Shown here: positions 9,345 through 18,606 of the stretch, in pieces
Numbering within the stretch: the first letter of the stretch is position 1
Layout of the letters: each line of letters begins with the position of its first letter
Made by a program: the position numbers and the translations under genes
Assembly (NCBI GenBank): GCA_937996595.1
Contig: CALKVC010000094.1
Span: 1-64,000, forward strand
Direction of reading: 5' to 3'
Length of the DNA: 64,000 bases
From: an uncultured Chitinophagaceae bacterium
GTDB lineage: Bacteria > Bacteroidota > Bacteroidia > Chitinophagales > Chitinophagaceae
The notes under the pieces: generated by a model
What the model was told of the DNA's origin: nothing
The model's database searches: none
Seen by the model: the letters and a program-made list of their open reading frames with translations, nothing else

Positions 9345-11156
9345 TTAAAGCTTATCACTAAATATAGTCATTGGAAAAATACAGGTAATATTAACCCCTT
9401 TTCCGGGTTCGGATAATATTTTGCAGGTTCCCCCGATATCTTCACAGCGTTGATGCATGTTGCCGAGTCCGTTTCCTTGCCTGGTGCCCGTAACGGGAAA
9501 TCCTTTTCCATTATCGCTGATGGAAAGTATAATATAATTTCCCTGTTTCAGGAGGGATACATTTGTTTTGCCAGCCCCACTGTATTTGGCAATATTGTTC
9601 ATGGCTTCCTTAACAATAAGCAGGATGTTTTTACGAACTACCGGGTTGGTAATTTTATTGGCAACGGCTTCGTCTATCTCAAACTGGCAACTGATTCCCT
9701 GGGGCGCAAGCAATTCGCTTACATAATTTTTTAACCTGCCGGCAATGCTATTATTTTCATCCAGCTCTGGTTTCATACTCCAAATCACATCACCCATTCT
9801 TCCCATCAGGTTTTTTGCCTGGTCTGTAATTTTTCCCAGCATTTCCCTGGAATCGCCTGGCCTGTTTTCAATATTATGCTGCGCCAGTTCACCAAAAATA
9901 TTGATGCTGCTCAACGTTGCCCCAATATCGTCGTGCAGATCGCGGCTGATTTTATTCCGGATAGCTATTTCCGTTAATTGTTTGTTATGGTAATGCCTGT
10001 ATACAAAGAACAGTACAAACATACCTCCCAGCACCAATAAGGCTATTAGCAAACGTGTATTGGATGCTGCCTGTTTTTGCTTTGCCTCCGACAATTCCAG
10101 GTTGGCAGCCCGCATTTCATTCATTACCCCGGCTTTTACCAGCGTGGCAACCTGGGCATCGTTTCTTTTCATCAGGCTCACAGTGATGGAATCTTTCATT
10201 TCAACTGCCATGATTAAATCGTCTTTCCTGCCCAGCTTTTTATAAAGGGCTATAGCATCAGATAAAAAAAGGTTGGTAAAAAAAGTATTAATCAACGGAT
10301 GGTCTTTAAACAAGGCAAAAGCCCTGTGCAAAATGGAAATGGCTGAATCGTTGATGCCCTTTTGATGATAACATGCTGCCAAAGCGCCCATAGACACCAG
10401 TGAAACATCAGGCTCCCTGTGTTGCAGCCCAATAGCAATGGCAATCTGCTGAAAATAAATGGCAGAATCTGTTTTTCCCTGGCGGTAGTAAACCAACCCC
10501 AGCTGGTTATTTGCTACCGCCATGCCCCGGTATGAATTTATTTCTGTGGCGCTGTCCTTTGCTCTAAATGCATAATATTTTGAACTGTCGTATATCCCCA
10601 GTTTGTAATAACCTTCAGCCATGTTTCCCAGGATATGGTGTGGCTGCGAAGCCGACAAATATTTGGATGGATAAGGAGGTTGCCTTACATAACGCATCCC
10701 GGTATCGAAATAAGGGATGGCTTTCCTGGTGTTTCCAAGATTCATATTTGCCAGCCCTACAAAATTGTAGCCGGTTGCCAGCAGGATGCTGTCGTCAAGC
10801 GCCTTTGCAAAACGCAGGATCCGTTCACTCTCCTGCATATCCATCACCAGCAGGCCACTGTAATAATACATTTCCGATTGCTCTACAGAAATATAAAAAT
10901 TAAAAAGGGAAGGTTTCCGTAACGGCAGCCTGTCACTGATGTAATTCAGCCAAACCTGGGCGCTGTCATATAAATCCATGGCAATATATTCCGCAGCTAT
11001 ATTATAGCAGGTTCTGAAATAGGCTGTATCATCTTTATGATTGATGGCAGCCACTTTAGCGGCAGAATCGAAATTGAATGTAGATAGTTTTTGGCCCTTT
11101 GATGAAAATGCCAGCAACAGGCAACATACAATTATATGGAATTTTCTTGTATGCAT
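9345..11156 (-). CDS. Sensor histidine kinase with periplasmic TPR-like region
   Basis: 603 residues. A signal peptide (MHTRKFHIIVCCLLLAFSSKG) is followed by about 330 residues of helical TPR-like repeats (for example YNIAAEYIAMDLYDSA, NQLGLVYYRQGKTDSAIYF), one transmembrane helix (LLIALLVLGGMFVLFFVY), then a HisKA_3 dimerisation domain with the phospho-acceptor His in SRDLHDDIGATLSSI, and a HATPase domain with KEAMNNIAKYS and SDNGKGF boxes. This is the common Bacteroidota architecture of a periplasmic TPR sensor linked to a NarL-type regulator. The partner regulator follows immediately. The signal is unknown. Confidence 0.93.
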   Translation of the reverse strand: MHTRKFHIIVCCLLLAFSSKGQKLSTFNFDSAAKVAAINHKDDTAYFRTCYNIAAEYIAMDLYDSAQVWLNYISDRLPLRKPSLFNFYISVEQSEMYYYSGLLVMDMQESERILRFAKALDDSILLATGYNFVGLANMNLGNTRKAIPYFDTGMRYVRQPPYPSKYLSASQPHHILGNMAEGYYKLGIYDSSKYYAFRAKDSATEINSYRGMAVANNQLGLVYYRQGKTDSAIYFQQIAIAIGLQHREPDVSLVSMGALAACYHQKGINDSAISILHRAFALFKDHPLINTFFTNLFLSDAIALYKKLGRKDDLIMAVEMKDSITVSLMKRNDAQVATLVKAGVMNEMRAANLELSEAKQKQAASNTRLLIALLVLGGMFVLFFVYRHYHNKQLTEIAIRNKISRDLHDDIGATLSSINIFGELAQHNIENRPGDSREMLGKITDQAKNLMGRMGDVIWSMKPELDENNSIAGRLKNYVSELLAPQGISCQFEIDEAVANKITNPVVRKNILLIVKEAMNNIAKYSGAGKTNVSLLKQGNYIILSISDNGKGFPVTGTRQGNGLGNMHQRCEDIGGTCKILSEPGKGVNITCIFPMTIFSDKL

Positions 11157-11365
11157 TCCCGGTATAAGATTGGTTTAGTGTAAATAAATATAATGAATTT
11201 ACAGTAATTACCTATGAATGGTTTCAAGCTACCGTGTATGCAAATATGTAATGTAAGGGGATATGCAAGGGTTTCATTTAAAGAATGGAAGACATTCTTT
11301 ACCCTCCGGATTGAAATCTGCAAGAAAGATGCATTATTGTCCGGAAAACAGAAACTGCATTGAAA

Positions 11366-13117
11366 TCAATCGGCATTTGTCAAAAAATCTTTCAGACCCA
11401 ACAGTATCTTATCAACAGCCTGCCATTGAAAATCTTCATCCAGTATTTTCATCTCTTCTTCCGGATTACTGAGGAAGAGCATTTCAACCAGCGCATTGGG
11501 GTATTCTGTAGGGCTGTTTAACATGAAATTAAAGGACCCGTTGTTTCCATAATCCTTCAGACCCAGCTCCAGCATACGCTTATAAATGAACCTGCTTAAT
11601 GGCCTGAAACCAATATAACGGTAAAAGGTACTTGTACCTCCAACATATACCGGGTCTGCTGAAGAATTCAGGTGGATGCTCAGCAGCAGGTCGGGCAGGC
11701 TGTCGCGGTAAAACAGGATACGTTCCTTGTTATCAACAAATTTTTCTGTTGTCCTGGTCATGATCACTATTGCTCCTTCCTTTTCCAGTGCCTGCTGCAA
11801 TTTCATGGAAACGGCCAGGGTAAGCGCCTTCTCTGCCACACCGGTTGGGCCTCCTGCCCCGGTATTGCTTCCGCCATGGCCGGCATCTACGGCAATCACC
11901 AGTCCTTTCAATGTAAGGTTTACCGGCTGCGGTTTTATCCTGATTACCAGTGTGTTTCCCCTGTAATATATGCTATGGCCCCAGTGTTGCCGGTGTTTCA
12001 GTTTGATGCTGATCCTGAAAATATCGTCTGATACCTGTTCATAATCCACCTGTTCAACTTCCTTTAAATCCGTTACCTGGTTTATCCAGTTGGTATTGCT
12101 GGTGGCACCGAATATGTCTACCGTAATTCGGGATGGGTCTGTTAGCTGAAACGACTGGTATGGGAGCCTGGTAAACAGCGGAAGCAATACATAGTCAAAT
12201 GCCGAATCGGCGGTAACCGATATCTTTCCGGTAAGGGATGAACCCGCAAAACTACCTTTAGGCATTACCGTTACCACATTGTCGGGGATATAGGCGGTTC
12301 TGGAACCAGCTAGCCTTACCTTATAATGGGAGCCCACTTTACCCGTTACCCGCAGCGGAATGAGGCTGTCTATATACCCGATCTTGGCGCCGCCCAGCCT
12401 GTCTTCACCCAGGCCGTATTCCAAATGTGCCAGCCGGCCTGTTGTAATCACAACATCGCTTTCCCAGGGCGACATGAGTGCGAATGTGTTAGATGTTTCT
12501 TTTGTTTCAGACCTGCCGGTACTATCAGTAATGGTTACCTGATATTTCACGGGTGAGATACTGTCATCCGGCCGCACTTCATATTCTCCCTGGTATATAC
12601 CAAGCATGCCGTTTGTTTGTGTAACGGGCAGTTCATATAATCTTGTCCTGTTCACGGTTGTAAGCATCTGGCCGGGATATGCTTTCACCCTGAACTGTAC
12701 CTTATCACCGGCTTGCAATAAAAGGTTTCCTTCGGGGAAAGTTTCAATGCGTTCTATACCGAATTCCTTAACAGGTAATGCCGGTGCAGGCCGTGAATAA
12801 TTATATTGTACCAGCTTAGAGGCCGATTTCCCTTTTGCAGAAATGGCAACCAGGGAAAAAGATGTATCACCTTCTTTAAGTGCCAGTTCGTATGCAAAGG
12901 CACCGGTTGGGTATACCTTTACTTTTTCCCTGTTAATGAGCAGGGAACAATCTTTACATGTGCTCCCAACAATGAACTGCCTGGAGACATTTACCTGGTT
13001 CTTTTCCTTAAGCGGGGCAGTGAGTTTTATAAATGGTTTCACTTCAACCTGGGCTGATACATGTTTTGTTGCATGTATGCATAGTAATGCCAGTATTATT
13101 GTCCTGAAGTAATTCAT
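11366..13117 (-). CDS. N-acetylmuramoyl-L-alanine amidase (Amidase_3)
   Basis: About 583 residues. ATG at 13117 (MNYFRTIILALLCIHATKHVSAQ) is preferred over a TTG seven codons upstream and gives a clean signal peptide. The C-terminal third is an Amidase_3 zinc hydrolase: AVDAGHGGSNTG (first His), GVAEKALTLAV (Glu), LSIHLNSSAD (second His) and ALVEMLFLSNPEEE (catalytic Glu). The N-terminal 380 residues hold Ig-like and SH3-like beta domains and an AMIN-like stretch, plausibly for wall binding. Known reaction: cleaves the amide bond between N-acetylmuramic acid and the stem peptide during cell separation or turnover. Single-gene unit by context. Confidence 0.9.
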   Translation of the reverse strand: MNYFRTIILALLCIHATKHVSAQVEVKPFIKLTAPLKEKNQVNVSRQFIVGSTCKDCSLLINREKVKVYPTGAFAYELALKEGDTSFSLVAISAKGKSASKLVQYNYSRPAPALPVKEFGIERIETFPEGNLLLQAGDKVQFRVKAYPGQMLTTVNRTRLYELPVTQTNGMLGIYQGEYEVRPDDSISPVKYQVTITDSTGRSETKETSNTFALMSPWESDVVITTGRLAHLEYGLGEDRLGGAKIGYIDSLIPLRVTGKVGSHYKVRLAGSRTAYIPDNVVTVMPKGSFAGSSLTGKISVTADSAFDYVLLPLFTRLPYQSFQLTDPSRITVDIFGATSNTNWINQVTDLKEVEQVDYEQVSDDIFRISIKLKHRQHWGHSIYYRGNTLVIRIKPQPVNLTLKGLVIAVDAGHGGSNTGAGGPTGVAEKALTLAVSMKLQQALEKEGAIVIMTRTTEKFVDNKERILFYRDSLPDLLLSIHLNSSADPVYVGGTSTFYRYIGFRPLSRFIYKRMLELGLKDYGNNGSFNFMLNSPTEYPNALVEMLFLSNPEEEMKILDEDFQWQAVDKILLGLKDFLTNAD

Positions 13118-13205
13118 GAAATTAAATATATGCCACAAGGGCCTAAAGTAACGTTAATTGATTACTTTTTGCATCAATGTTTGCCTGAGCCTTTACGATA
13201 AGGAA

Positions 13206-15005
13206 TCAAAGAAAATATCTCTTCTCTGCAATCAGCCTGTCGGCAATCCTTCTCCGTGCATCTTTTCCGTTAAATGGGGTTAATTTGGAAAACCTTTTCA
13301 AACCGAGGAGCAACATACGCTGTTCATCACCGGTAGCAAATGAATTGATTGCATCTTTACCTGCCTTGTTCACCCGGTCCATAGCATCAGAGAGGTAGCA
13401 GTGGAATATGTCAGATTGCAGGCTGGCGGCCTCTTCCCCTTCTTTTTCCATTTTCCTGATTACACGCAGCAAGGCGCTTTCCGTATTGAATGTGAGGATG
13501 GCCATATCGGCTATGTTCATCAGTATCTCCTGTTCGTCAGACAATTTCATCATGAGTTTCTGAACAGCGGCGCCAGCCACCATCAGGATAGATTTTTTCA
13601 TATTTATGACCGCTTTCCTTTCAGCGGCAAACAATGAATCGTCTTCAGAACCGAAATCCGGGATGCTCATCAGTTCTTTGCTTACAGCGGTTGCCGGGCC
13701 CATCAGGTCAAGTTTTCCCTTCATGGCACGTTTCAGCATCATATCTACGGTAAGCAGGCGATTGATCTCATTGGTACCTTCATAGATACGGTTAATGCGG
13801 CTGTCACGGTAAGCCCTGCTGGCCATGTATTCGTCACTGAAGCCATTGCCGCCATGAATCTGCACACCTTCATCTACCACAAAATCGAGCAGTTCGCTGC
13901 CGTCCACTTTCAACATGGCGCATTCAATGGCATATTCTTCAGCAGCTCCCAGCAAGGCTTCATTAAATGGTTTGCCTTCAGCCTGCAATCCGTGTTCCTT
14001 ATCATCAATCCATTTGCTGGTTCTGTATAATGCACTTTCGTTTACCCATATCCGTATGGCGCATTCAGCCAGCTTGTGCTTAATGGCTCCAAAATTGGCA
14101 ATAGCTGTTTTAAACTGTTCCCTGGTGATGGCGTAGTCAATACTGGAGCTCAGCGACATCTTAGCTCCGCCCAAAGCAGCCGCACAAAGTTTAAGCCTGC
14201 CTATATTAAGTATGTTGAATGCAATGACATGACCTTTGCCGGCCTCTCCCAGCAGGTTTTCAACCGGCACCTTGCAACCCTGGAAATACAACTGTACAGT
14301 AGAAGAACCCTTGATACCCATCTTGTGTTCTTCCGGGCCCTGCGTGAATCCTTCCATACCACGTTCAACAATAAACGCAGAAAATTTATCACCGTCAATC
14401 TTTGCAAAAACAGTATACACATCGGCGAAACCTCCGTTGGTTATCCAGCATTTCTGCCCGTTCAGTATATAATGCTTTCCATCGGGAGAAAGCATGGCTG
14501 TGGTTTTGGCGCCCAGCGCGTCACTGCCACTATTCGGCTCCGTTAGTCCGTAGGCGCCCTTCCATTCGCCGGTAGACAACTTGGGGATATACTTTTCTTT
14601 TTGCGCTTCGGTGCCAAAATACAATATGGGTAAGGTTCCGATACCTGTATGTGCTGCCACGGCCACGCTGAAGGAGAATCCGCCGCCCAGGCCTTCGTTC
14701 ACCAGGGTGGAGGTGATAAAATCTTTTCCCAGCCCGCCATACGCTTCCGGAATGGAAGCGCCCATGAGGCCCTGTTCGCCTGCTTTCACCATCAATTGCG
14801 GCATCAGCCCCGGTTCCAGCTTGTCTATACGGTCTACCACCGGCAACACTTCGGCTGCCAGGAACTGGAGGCACATTTCCTTAACCATGCCCTGTTCCTC
14901 ATTAAAATCTTCGGGAGTAAAACAATCCGAAGGATTGCTTTCCCTGATCAGCCATTCGCCTCCTTTCAGTGTTTGGGTTGATGTTGTTGTTTTCATATGA
15001 TGCAT
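13206..15005 (-). CDS. Acyl-CoA dehydrogenase family protein with C-terminal extension
   Basis: 599 residues (start ATG at 15005; ATG at 14996 is an alternative). N-terminal helical domain, then the FAD/substrate signature YGLTEPNSGSDA, KCWITNGGFADVY and the C-terminal active-site region QIHGGNGFSDEYMASRAYR and IYEGTNEINR, where the Glu of YEGTNE matches the base of medium-chain enzymes. The last about 180 residues form an extra helical domain as in very-long-chain enzymes and bacterial homologues of this length. Role: first oxidation step of fatty-acid beta-oxidation, electrons passed to ETF. Directly downstream of the marR gene on the same strand, so it is a possible target of that regulator. 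Confidence 0.9.
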   Translation of the reverse strand: MHHMKTTTSTQTLKGGEWLIRESNPSDCFTPEDFNEEQGMVKEMCLQFLAAEVLPVVDRIDKLEPGLMPQLMVKAGEQGLMGASIPEAYGGLGKDFITSTLVNEGLGGGFSFSVAVAAHTGIGTLPILYFGTEAQKEKYIPKLSTGEWKGAYGLTEPNSGSDALGAKTTAMLSPDGKHYILNGQKCWITNGGFADVYTVFAKIDGDKFSAFIVERGMEGFTQGPEEHKMGIKGSSTVQLYFQGCKVPVENLLGEAGKGHVIAFNILNIGRLKLCAAALGGAKMSLSSSIDYAITREQFKTAIANFGAIKHKLAECAIRIWVNESALYRTSKWIDDKEHGLQAEGKPFNEALLGAAEEYAIECAMLKVDGSELLDFVVDEGVQIHGGNGFSDEYMASRAYRDSRINRIYEGTNEINRLLTVDMMLKRAMKGKLDLMGPATAVSKELMSIPDFGSEDDSLFAAERKAVINMKKSILMVAGAAVQKLMMKLSDEQEILMNIADMAILTFNTESALLRVIRKMEKEGEEAASLQSDIFHCYLSDAMDRVNKAGKDAINSFATGDEQRMLLLGLKRFSKLTPFNGKDARRRIADRLIAEKRYFL

Positions 15006-15059
15006 TTTTTTATTGATGATATATGCTATTTGAACGAAATATACCTGCTGATACCATGG

Positions 15060-15500
15060 TTACTTAAGGTTTTCATAAACCTGGTTCAGCACTTCTTTGG
15101 CTATTTCAATCTGCCCGGGTGTAACGCCAACCAACGCTTCGTTTAGTGTTTGGTTTGCCAGGGCCATGGTATGAACCTGCAATTTCTGAGCTTCGGGCGT
15201 AAGGCATATCAGGTTGATCCTCCTGTCGCCTTTACTGGCCACCCGCTTAACAAGTTTCAGTTTCTCCAGGTTATCAACCAGGCGGGTGATGCTGGGCTTA
15301 TCCCTGAATGTAGCGTCGCACAATTGCTGCTGGCTCCGCCCGTCTTCCTTCCATAAATGGTACAGCACACTCCATTGTTCAATCGTAATATCTACGCCGT
15401 TCTGTTTGAAATTCTTCTGCAAACGCCGTGCTATGGCCGTACTGGCCTTGCCGGTTATAAAACTGTATAGTTCGCTGTGCTTAAATTGGTTGTTTGACAT
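15060..15500 (-). CDS. MarR family transcriptional regulator
   Basis: 146 residues with a winged helix: ITIEQWSVLYHLWKEDGRS, recognition helix DKPSITRLVDNLEKLKLV, and the wing KGDRRINLICLTPEAQ with the conserved Asp-Arg-Arg. Known role: a dimeric repressor often released by a small ligand. The start codon overlaps a perfect inverted repeat (15499-15522), suggesting autoregulation. It precedes the acyl-CoA dehydrogenase by 54 nt and may control it (inference). Confidence 0.92.
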   Translation of the reverse strand: MSNNQFKHSELYSFITGKASTAIARRLQKNFKQNGVDITIEQWSVLYHLWKEDGRSQQQLCDATFRDKPSITRLVDNLEKLKLVKRVASKGDRRINLICLTPEAQKLQVHTMALANQTLNEALVGVTPGQIEIAKEVLNQVYENLK

Positions 15501-15522
15501 ATAGTTGTTTAGACAACTATAT
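15499..15522 (-). promoter_or_regulatory. Inverted repeat, likely MarR operator
   Basis: Two perfect 10-bp arms, ATATAGTTGT and ACAACTATAT, are separated by TTAG. The repeat abuts the -7 box of the marR promoter and covers the expected transcription start and the ATG. Size and symmetry fit a MarR dimer site. No second copy was seen before the acyl-CoA dehydrogenase. Confidence 0.7.
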
Positions 15523-15553
15523 AAAGGTAAACATTCATTTTAAATTTCAAAAA
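15522..15553 (-). promoter_or_regulatory. Bacteroidota-type promoter of marR
   Basis: On the minus strand a TTTTTG element (15548-15553) is followed after 19 nt by TACCTTTA (15522-15529), close to the TTTG / TAnnTTTG consensus of the primary Bacteroidota sigma factor. The spacing is consensus; the last base of the -7 box differs (A for G). Confidence 0.55.
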
Positions 15554-15613
15554 ATTATTTTTGCTTACCAGCCGGGGGCAGGCCATCTGCTGCCCCAAGC
15601 CTGTACAACCTTT

Positions 15614-16783
15614 ATGCAGTTTTTCATTTTCCTGATTGCGGTGTTATTGCTTCTGCTGTATGCATTGCTGTTGCTGTATTACAGAGCAGGCTGGCAGTTG
15701 ATTACGCCGGTTGAAACGGAAGAAGTTAAAATGCCTGTCAGGATTTCTGTTGTTATAGCAGCGAGAAATGAAGAAAAAAATGTACCCGCTTTGCTGAACT
15801 CACTGCAAAAGCAATCGTATGAGAAGGCGTTTTTTGAGGTAATTGTTGTTGACGATCACAGCACTGACAATACCGCTATGGTGATTGAGGAATTTGTATC
15901 ATCCAATACCAGGCTCATCAGGCTGCAGGACCATGCCATACCGGAGGGAACCAATTCATATAAGAAAAAAGCGATAGAAACAGCCATTGCCGCTGCTACC
16001 GGCGAACTGATTGTTACCACAGATGCGGATTGCGTGGTGCCGGCACGGTGGCTTCAAACAATCGCATCGTTTTATGAAAAACATCATCCATCGTTTATCG
16101 TGATGCCGGTTTGCTATAACAACCGGAATAATTTCCTTGAGATATTTCAGTCGCTCGACTTCATGACATTGCAGGGTATAACAGGCGCTGCAGTACACTA
16201 CGGCTCACACAGCATGTGTAATGGCGCCAACCTGGCCTATACCAAAAATGCGTTTACCCGTTCTGGTGGTTTTGAAGGCATAGACGCCATAGCCAGCGGT
16301 GATGATATGCTGCTGATGCACAAGATTTACAAACAAAACCCGTCCGGTATCCGTTACCTGAAATCGGCTGATGTAATTGTGCAGACAGGTGCAATGCAGC
16401 ACTGGAAGGATTTCTTCAACCAGCGCATCCGCTGGGCAAGCAAAGCTGATAAATACGATGACAAGCGGATATTTTGGGTACTGCTGCTGGTATATCTTTT
16501 CAATGTGCTGCTGCTGGCATTGCCTGTGGTTGCAGCCATACAAAACCGCCCATTGCCCTTGTTCGGGTACCGGCTTCCGGCATTCAACGGCTGGTTGCTG
16601 ATATTGGCACTGAAAACGCTTTTTGAACTGTACTTCCTTTTCCCTGTTGCCCGGTTTTTTAACAAGCTGCCTCTACTCCGTTGGTTCCTTTTTGCACAAC
16701 CGGTACATATTTTATATACCATCGTTGCCGGCTGGCTGGGAAAATTCGGAAACTATGAATGGAAAGAAAGAAAAGTGAAATAA
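15614..16783 (+). CDS. Glycosyltransferase family 2, membrane-bound
   Basis: About 389 residues from ATG at 15614 (MQFFIFLIAVLLLLL); the frame is open further upstream but would overlap the marR operator. One N-terminal membrane helix, then a GT2 (GT-A fold) domain: SVVIAARNEEKNVPALLNSL, VVDDHSTDNT, TTDADCVVPARW (DxD-type metal site), SGDDMLLMHKI and the QRIRW motif of processive-type enzymes. Three C-terminal membrane helices follow. Probable role: sugar transfer to a lipid or surface polymer; the substrate cannot be read from the sequence. It is followed by the ABC permease gene after 26 nt. Confidence 0.88.
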   Translation: MQFFIFLIAVLLLLLYALLLLYYRAGWQLITPVETEEVKMPVRISVVIAARNEEKNVPALLNSLQKQSYEKAFFEVIVVDDHSTDNTAMVIEEFVSSNTRLIRLQDHAIPEGTNSYKKKAIETAIAAATGELIVTTDADCVVPARWLQTIASFYEKHHPSFIVMPVCYNNRNNFLEIFQSLDFMTLQGITGAAVHYGSHSMCNGANLAYTKNAFTRSGGFEGIDAIASGDDMLLMHKIYKQNPSGIRYLKSADVIVQTGAMQHWKDFFNQRIRWASKADKYDDKRIFWVLLLVYLFNVLLLALPVVAAIQNRPLPLFGYRLPAFNGWLLILALKTLFELYFLFPVARFFNKLPLLRWFLFAQPVHILYTIVAGWLGKFGNYEWKERKVK

Positions 16784-16809
16784 GGTACAAATCGTACTTT
16801 CAACACTGA

Positions 16810-17901
16810 ATGGAAAAGAACTATTCATACTACAGGCAGGTATGGAAACGGCTGTTAAGGAACCGGCCGGCCGTTTTCGGGCTGCTAATCATAACCGTTA
16901 CCTTGCTGGTGGCCATATTCGCTTATGCGGTTGCGCCAGACAATTCACCGAATGCCGACTTGCAGACGGTTGAGATACAGGCCATGAAACCGGGACATTC
17001 TCAATTATTCCTGCTGCTGCCAGACAGTACACCTGCCCGGAATGGCGTGATCGATGCCTTTTTCAACGGCACCATACCTGGAGCCAGGTATGTCCCCATC
17101 ACCGGTTATGCCGTACATGGCAACCAGCTGGCCGTTCAGAAATACATAGATGAAGACACTGCCATTACACAATTTTACAATATCAGCACTCTTACTTCCA
17201 ACAAGCCGCATGAACTGGAAAACCTGCTGGTTACCAGAAAATTCCTGCTTGGAACAGATGCCTATGGCAGGGATATCCTGAGCAGGCTGATGATAGGAAC
17301 TCGTGTAAGCCTTGCCGTTGGTTCCGTTGCCCTGCTTATCTCCCTTTTACTGGGTATTACATTGGGGGCGCTGGCCGGTTACTACCGCGGATGGGTAGAC
17401 GCCATCGTTATGTGGTTTGTTAACATAAGCTGGAGCATCCCCACCCTGTTGCTGGCTTTCGCATTCAGCATGGCACTGGGCAAGGGTTTCTGGCAGGTTT
17501 TCGTTGCCATTGGCCTCACTATGTGGGTAAGCGTGGCCAGGCTGGTACGCGGGCAGGTAATGGCAGTGAAGGAGATGGAATATGTACAGGCAGCGGAAGC
17601 ATTGGGATATACCGACAGGCGCATCATCATACGGCATATCCTACCCAATATCATTGGGCCGGTGATGGTAATTGCTGCGGGAAATTTTGCGTCCGCCATC
17701 ATCATAGAAGCCGGGCTCAGTTTTCTGGGTATCGGTGTTCAGCCGCCGATGCCCAGTTGGGGGCTGATGATAAAGGAGAACTATAATTTCATCATCACAC
17801 ACAATCCTTTCCTGGCTGTTGTTCCCGGGCTTGCCATCATGTTGCTGGTACTGGCGTTTAACTTAGTGGGGAATGGGTTGAGGGATGCTTTATCTGAATA
17901 A
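16810..17901 (+). CDS. ABC transporter permease, DppC/OppC type
   Basis: 363 residues. N-terminal OppC-type segment (RPAVFGLLIITVTLLVAIF), a periplasmic insert of about 100 residues, the dipeptide-permease landmark LLGTDAYGRDILSRLMIGTR, then the BPD_transp_1 domain with the EAA loop AAEALGYTDRRIIIRHILPN that contacts the ATPase. Family role: inner-membrane permease of an oligopeptide or nickel importer. No binding protein, second permease or ATPase is adjacent, so its partners must be encoded elsewhere, as is common for Bacteroidota. Confidence 0.9.
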   Translation: MEKNYSYYRQVWKRLLRNRPAVFGLLIITVTLLVAIFAYAVAPDNSPNADLQTVEIQAMKPGHSQLFLLLPDSTPARNGVIDAFFNGTIPGARYVPITGYAVHGNQLAVQKYIDEDTAITQFYNISTLTSNKPHELENLLVTRKFLLGTDAYGRDILSRLMIGTRVSLAVGSVALLISLLLGITLGALAGYYRGWVDAIVMWFVNISWSIPTLLLAFAFSMALGKGFWQVFVAIGLTMWVSVARLVRGQVMAVKEMEYVQAAEALGYTDRRIIIRHILPNIIGPVMVIAAGNFASAIIIEAGLSFLGIGVQPPMPSWGLMIKENYNFIITHNPFLAVVPGLAIMLLVLAFNLVGNGLRDALSE

Positions 17902-17973
17902 CCACGGGTTTAAACCTGAATTGCCACGGGTTTAAACTTGAATTGCCACGGGTTTAAACCCGTGGCAATTCAG
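17901..17973. repeat. REP-like palindrome cluster between convergent genes
   Basis: The word CCACGGGTTTAAAC occurs three times (from 17902, 17924 and 17947). The last copy belongs to a perfect 32-bp palindrome (17940-17971): 13-nt arms GAATTGCCACGGG and CCCGTGGCAATTC around TTTAAA. It lies exactly between the convergent permease and lrp genes and could serve as a two-way transcription barrier. Resembles short palindromes mobilised by REP-associated (Y1) transposases in this phylum; no such gene is in the window. Confidence 0.85.
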
Positions 17974-17981
17974 CAATGCAA

Positions 17982-18455
17982 TTAATCTAAAGGAGCCACC
18001 GGCACATTTCTGTTAAACCCTTCTTCCAGCGAAATAAAGGTTTCAGTGCGCTCTATTCCTTTAATCTTTTGCAACCCATCGTGCAGTACATAACGGAGTT
18101 GCGCAATATCCTTGCAAACAATTTCAATGAACATACTGTAGTTCCCGGTGATATAATTCAACCGTACAATTTGCGGTATGTCCATCAGTTCCTTGGCTAC
18201 GGAATCGTAGAGAGAACTTTTTTCCAGGTAAATACCCACAAAAGCGGTAATATCGTAACCCAACAGTTTTAAATCTACATTTAAACGGGTACCTTTAACG
18301 ATATTAAATTCCTGCAGTTTTTTGATACGAACATGGATAGTGCCTCCGCTGACGAACAATTTTTTACCCAGTTCGGCATAAGATATTTCGGCGTTCTGCA
18401 TCATTGCCTCAATAATCTGCAGATCCAGTTTGTCAAGATTTAATTTGGCGGCCAT
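17982..18455 (-). CDS. Lrp/AsnC family transcriptional regulator
   Basis: 157 residues. N-terminal AsnC-type helix-turn-helix (LDKLDLQIIEAMMQNAEIS, AELGKKLFVSGGTIHVRIKKL) and C-terminal RAM ligand-binding domain (AFVGIYLEK, YITGNYSMFIEIVCKD, IERTETFISLEEG). Known role: amino-acid-responsive oligomeric regulator. It is divergent from the structured RNA that starts about 150 nt upstream, so the shared gap 18456-18606 may hold sites for it (inference). Confidence 0.93.
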   Translation of the reverse strand: MAAKLNLDKLDLQIIEAMMQNAEISYAELGKKLFVSGGTIHVRIKKLQEFNIVKGTRLNVDLKLLGYDITAFVGIYLEKSSLYDSVAKELMDIPQIVRLNYITGNYSMFIEIVCKDIAQLRYVLHDGLQKIKGIERTETFISLEEGFNRNVPVAPLD

Positions 18456-18564
18456 TTTAATAAATTGATTTTGTAATTATTCAATACTAACTGCAAATAT
18501 TTGAATATTATCTATATTTTCAAAATTTTTATTGAAATATTTTTAATACAATTTTCTTTTCCTT

Positions 18565-18572
18565 TATATTTG
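18565..18572 (+). promoter_or_regulatory. -7 box upstream of the structured RNA
   Basis: TATATTTG matches the TAnnTTTG consensus exactly. A good TTTG element at the normal 19-21 nt upstream distance is not visible, the region being AT-rich. Transcription would start near 18578-18582. Confidence 0.45.
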
Positions 18573-18606
18573 TGTTATCAAAGTTCTTTTTCAAAGAATC
18601 ATTCAC

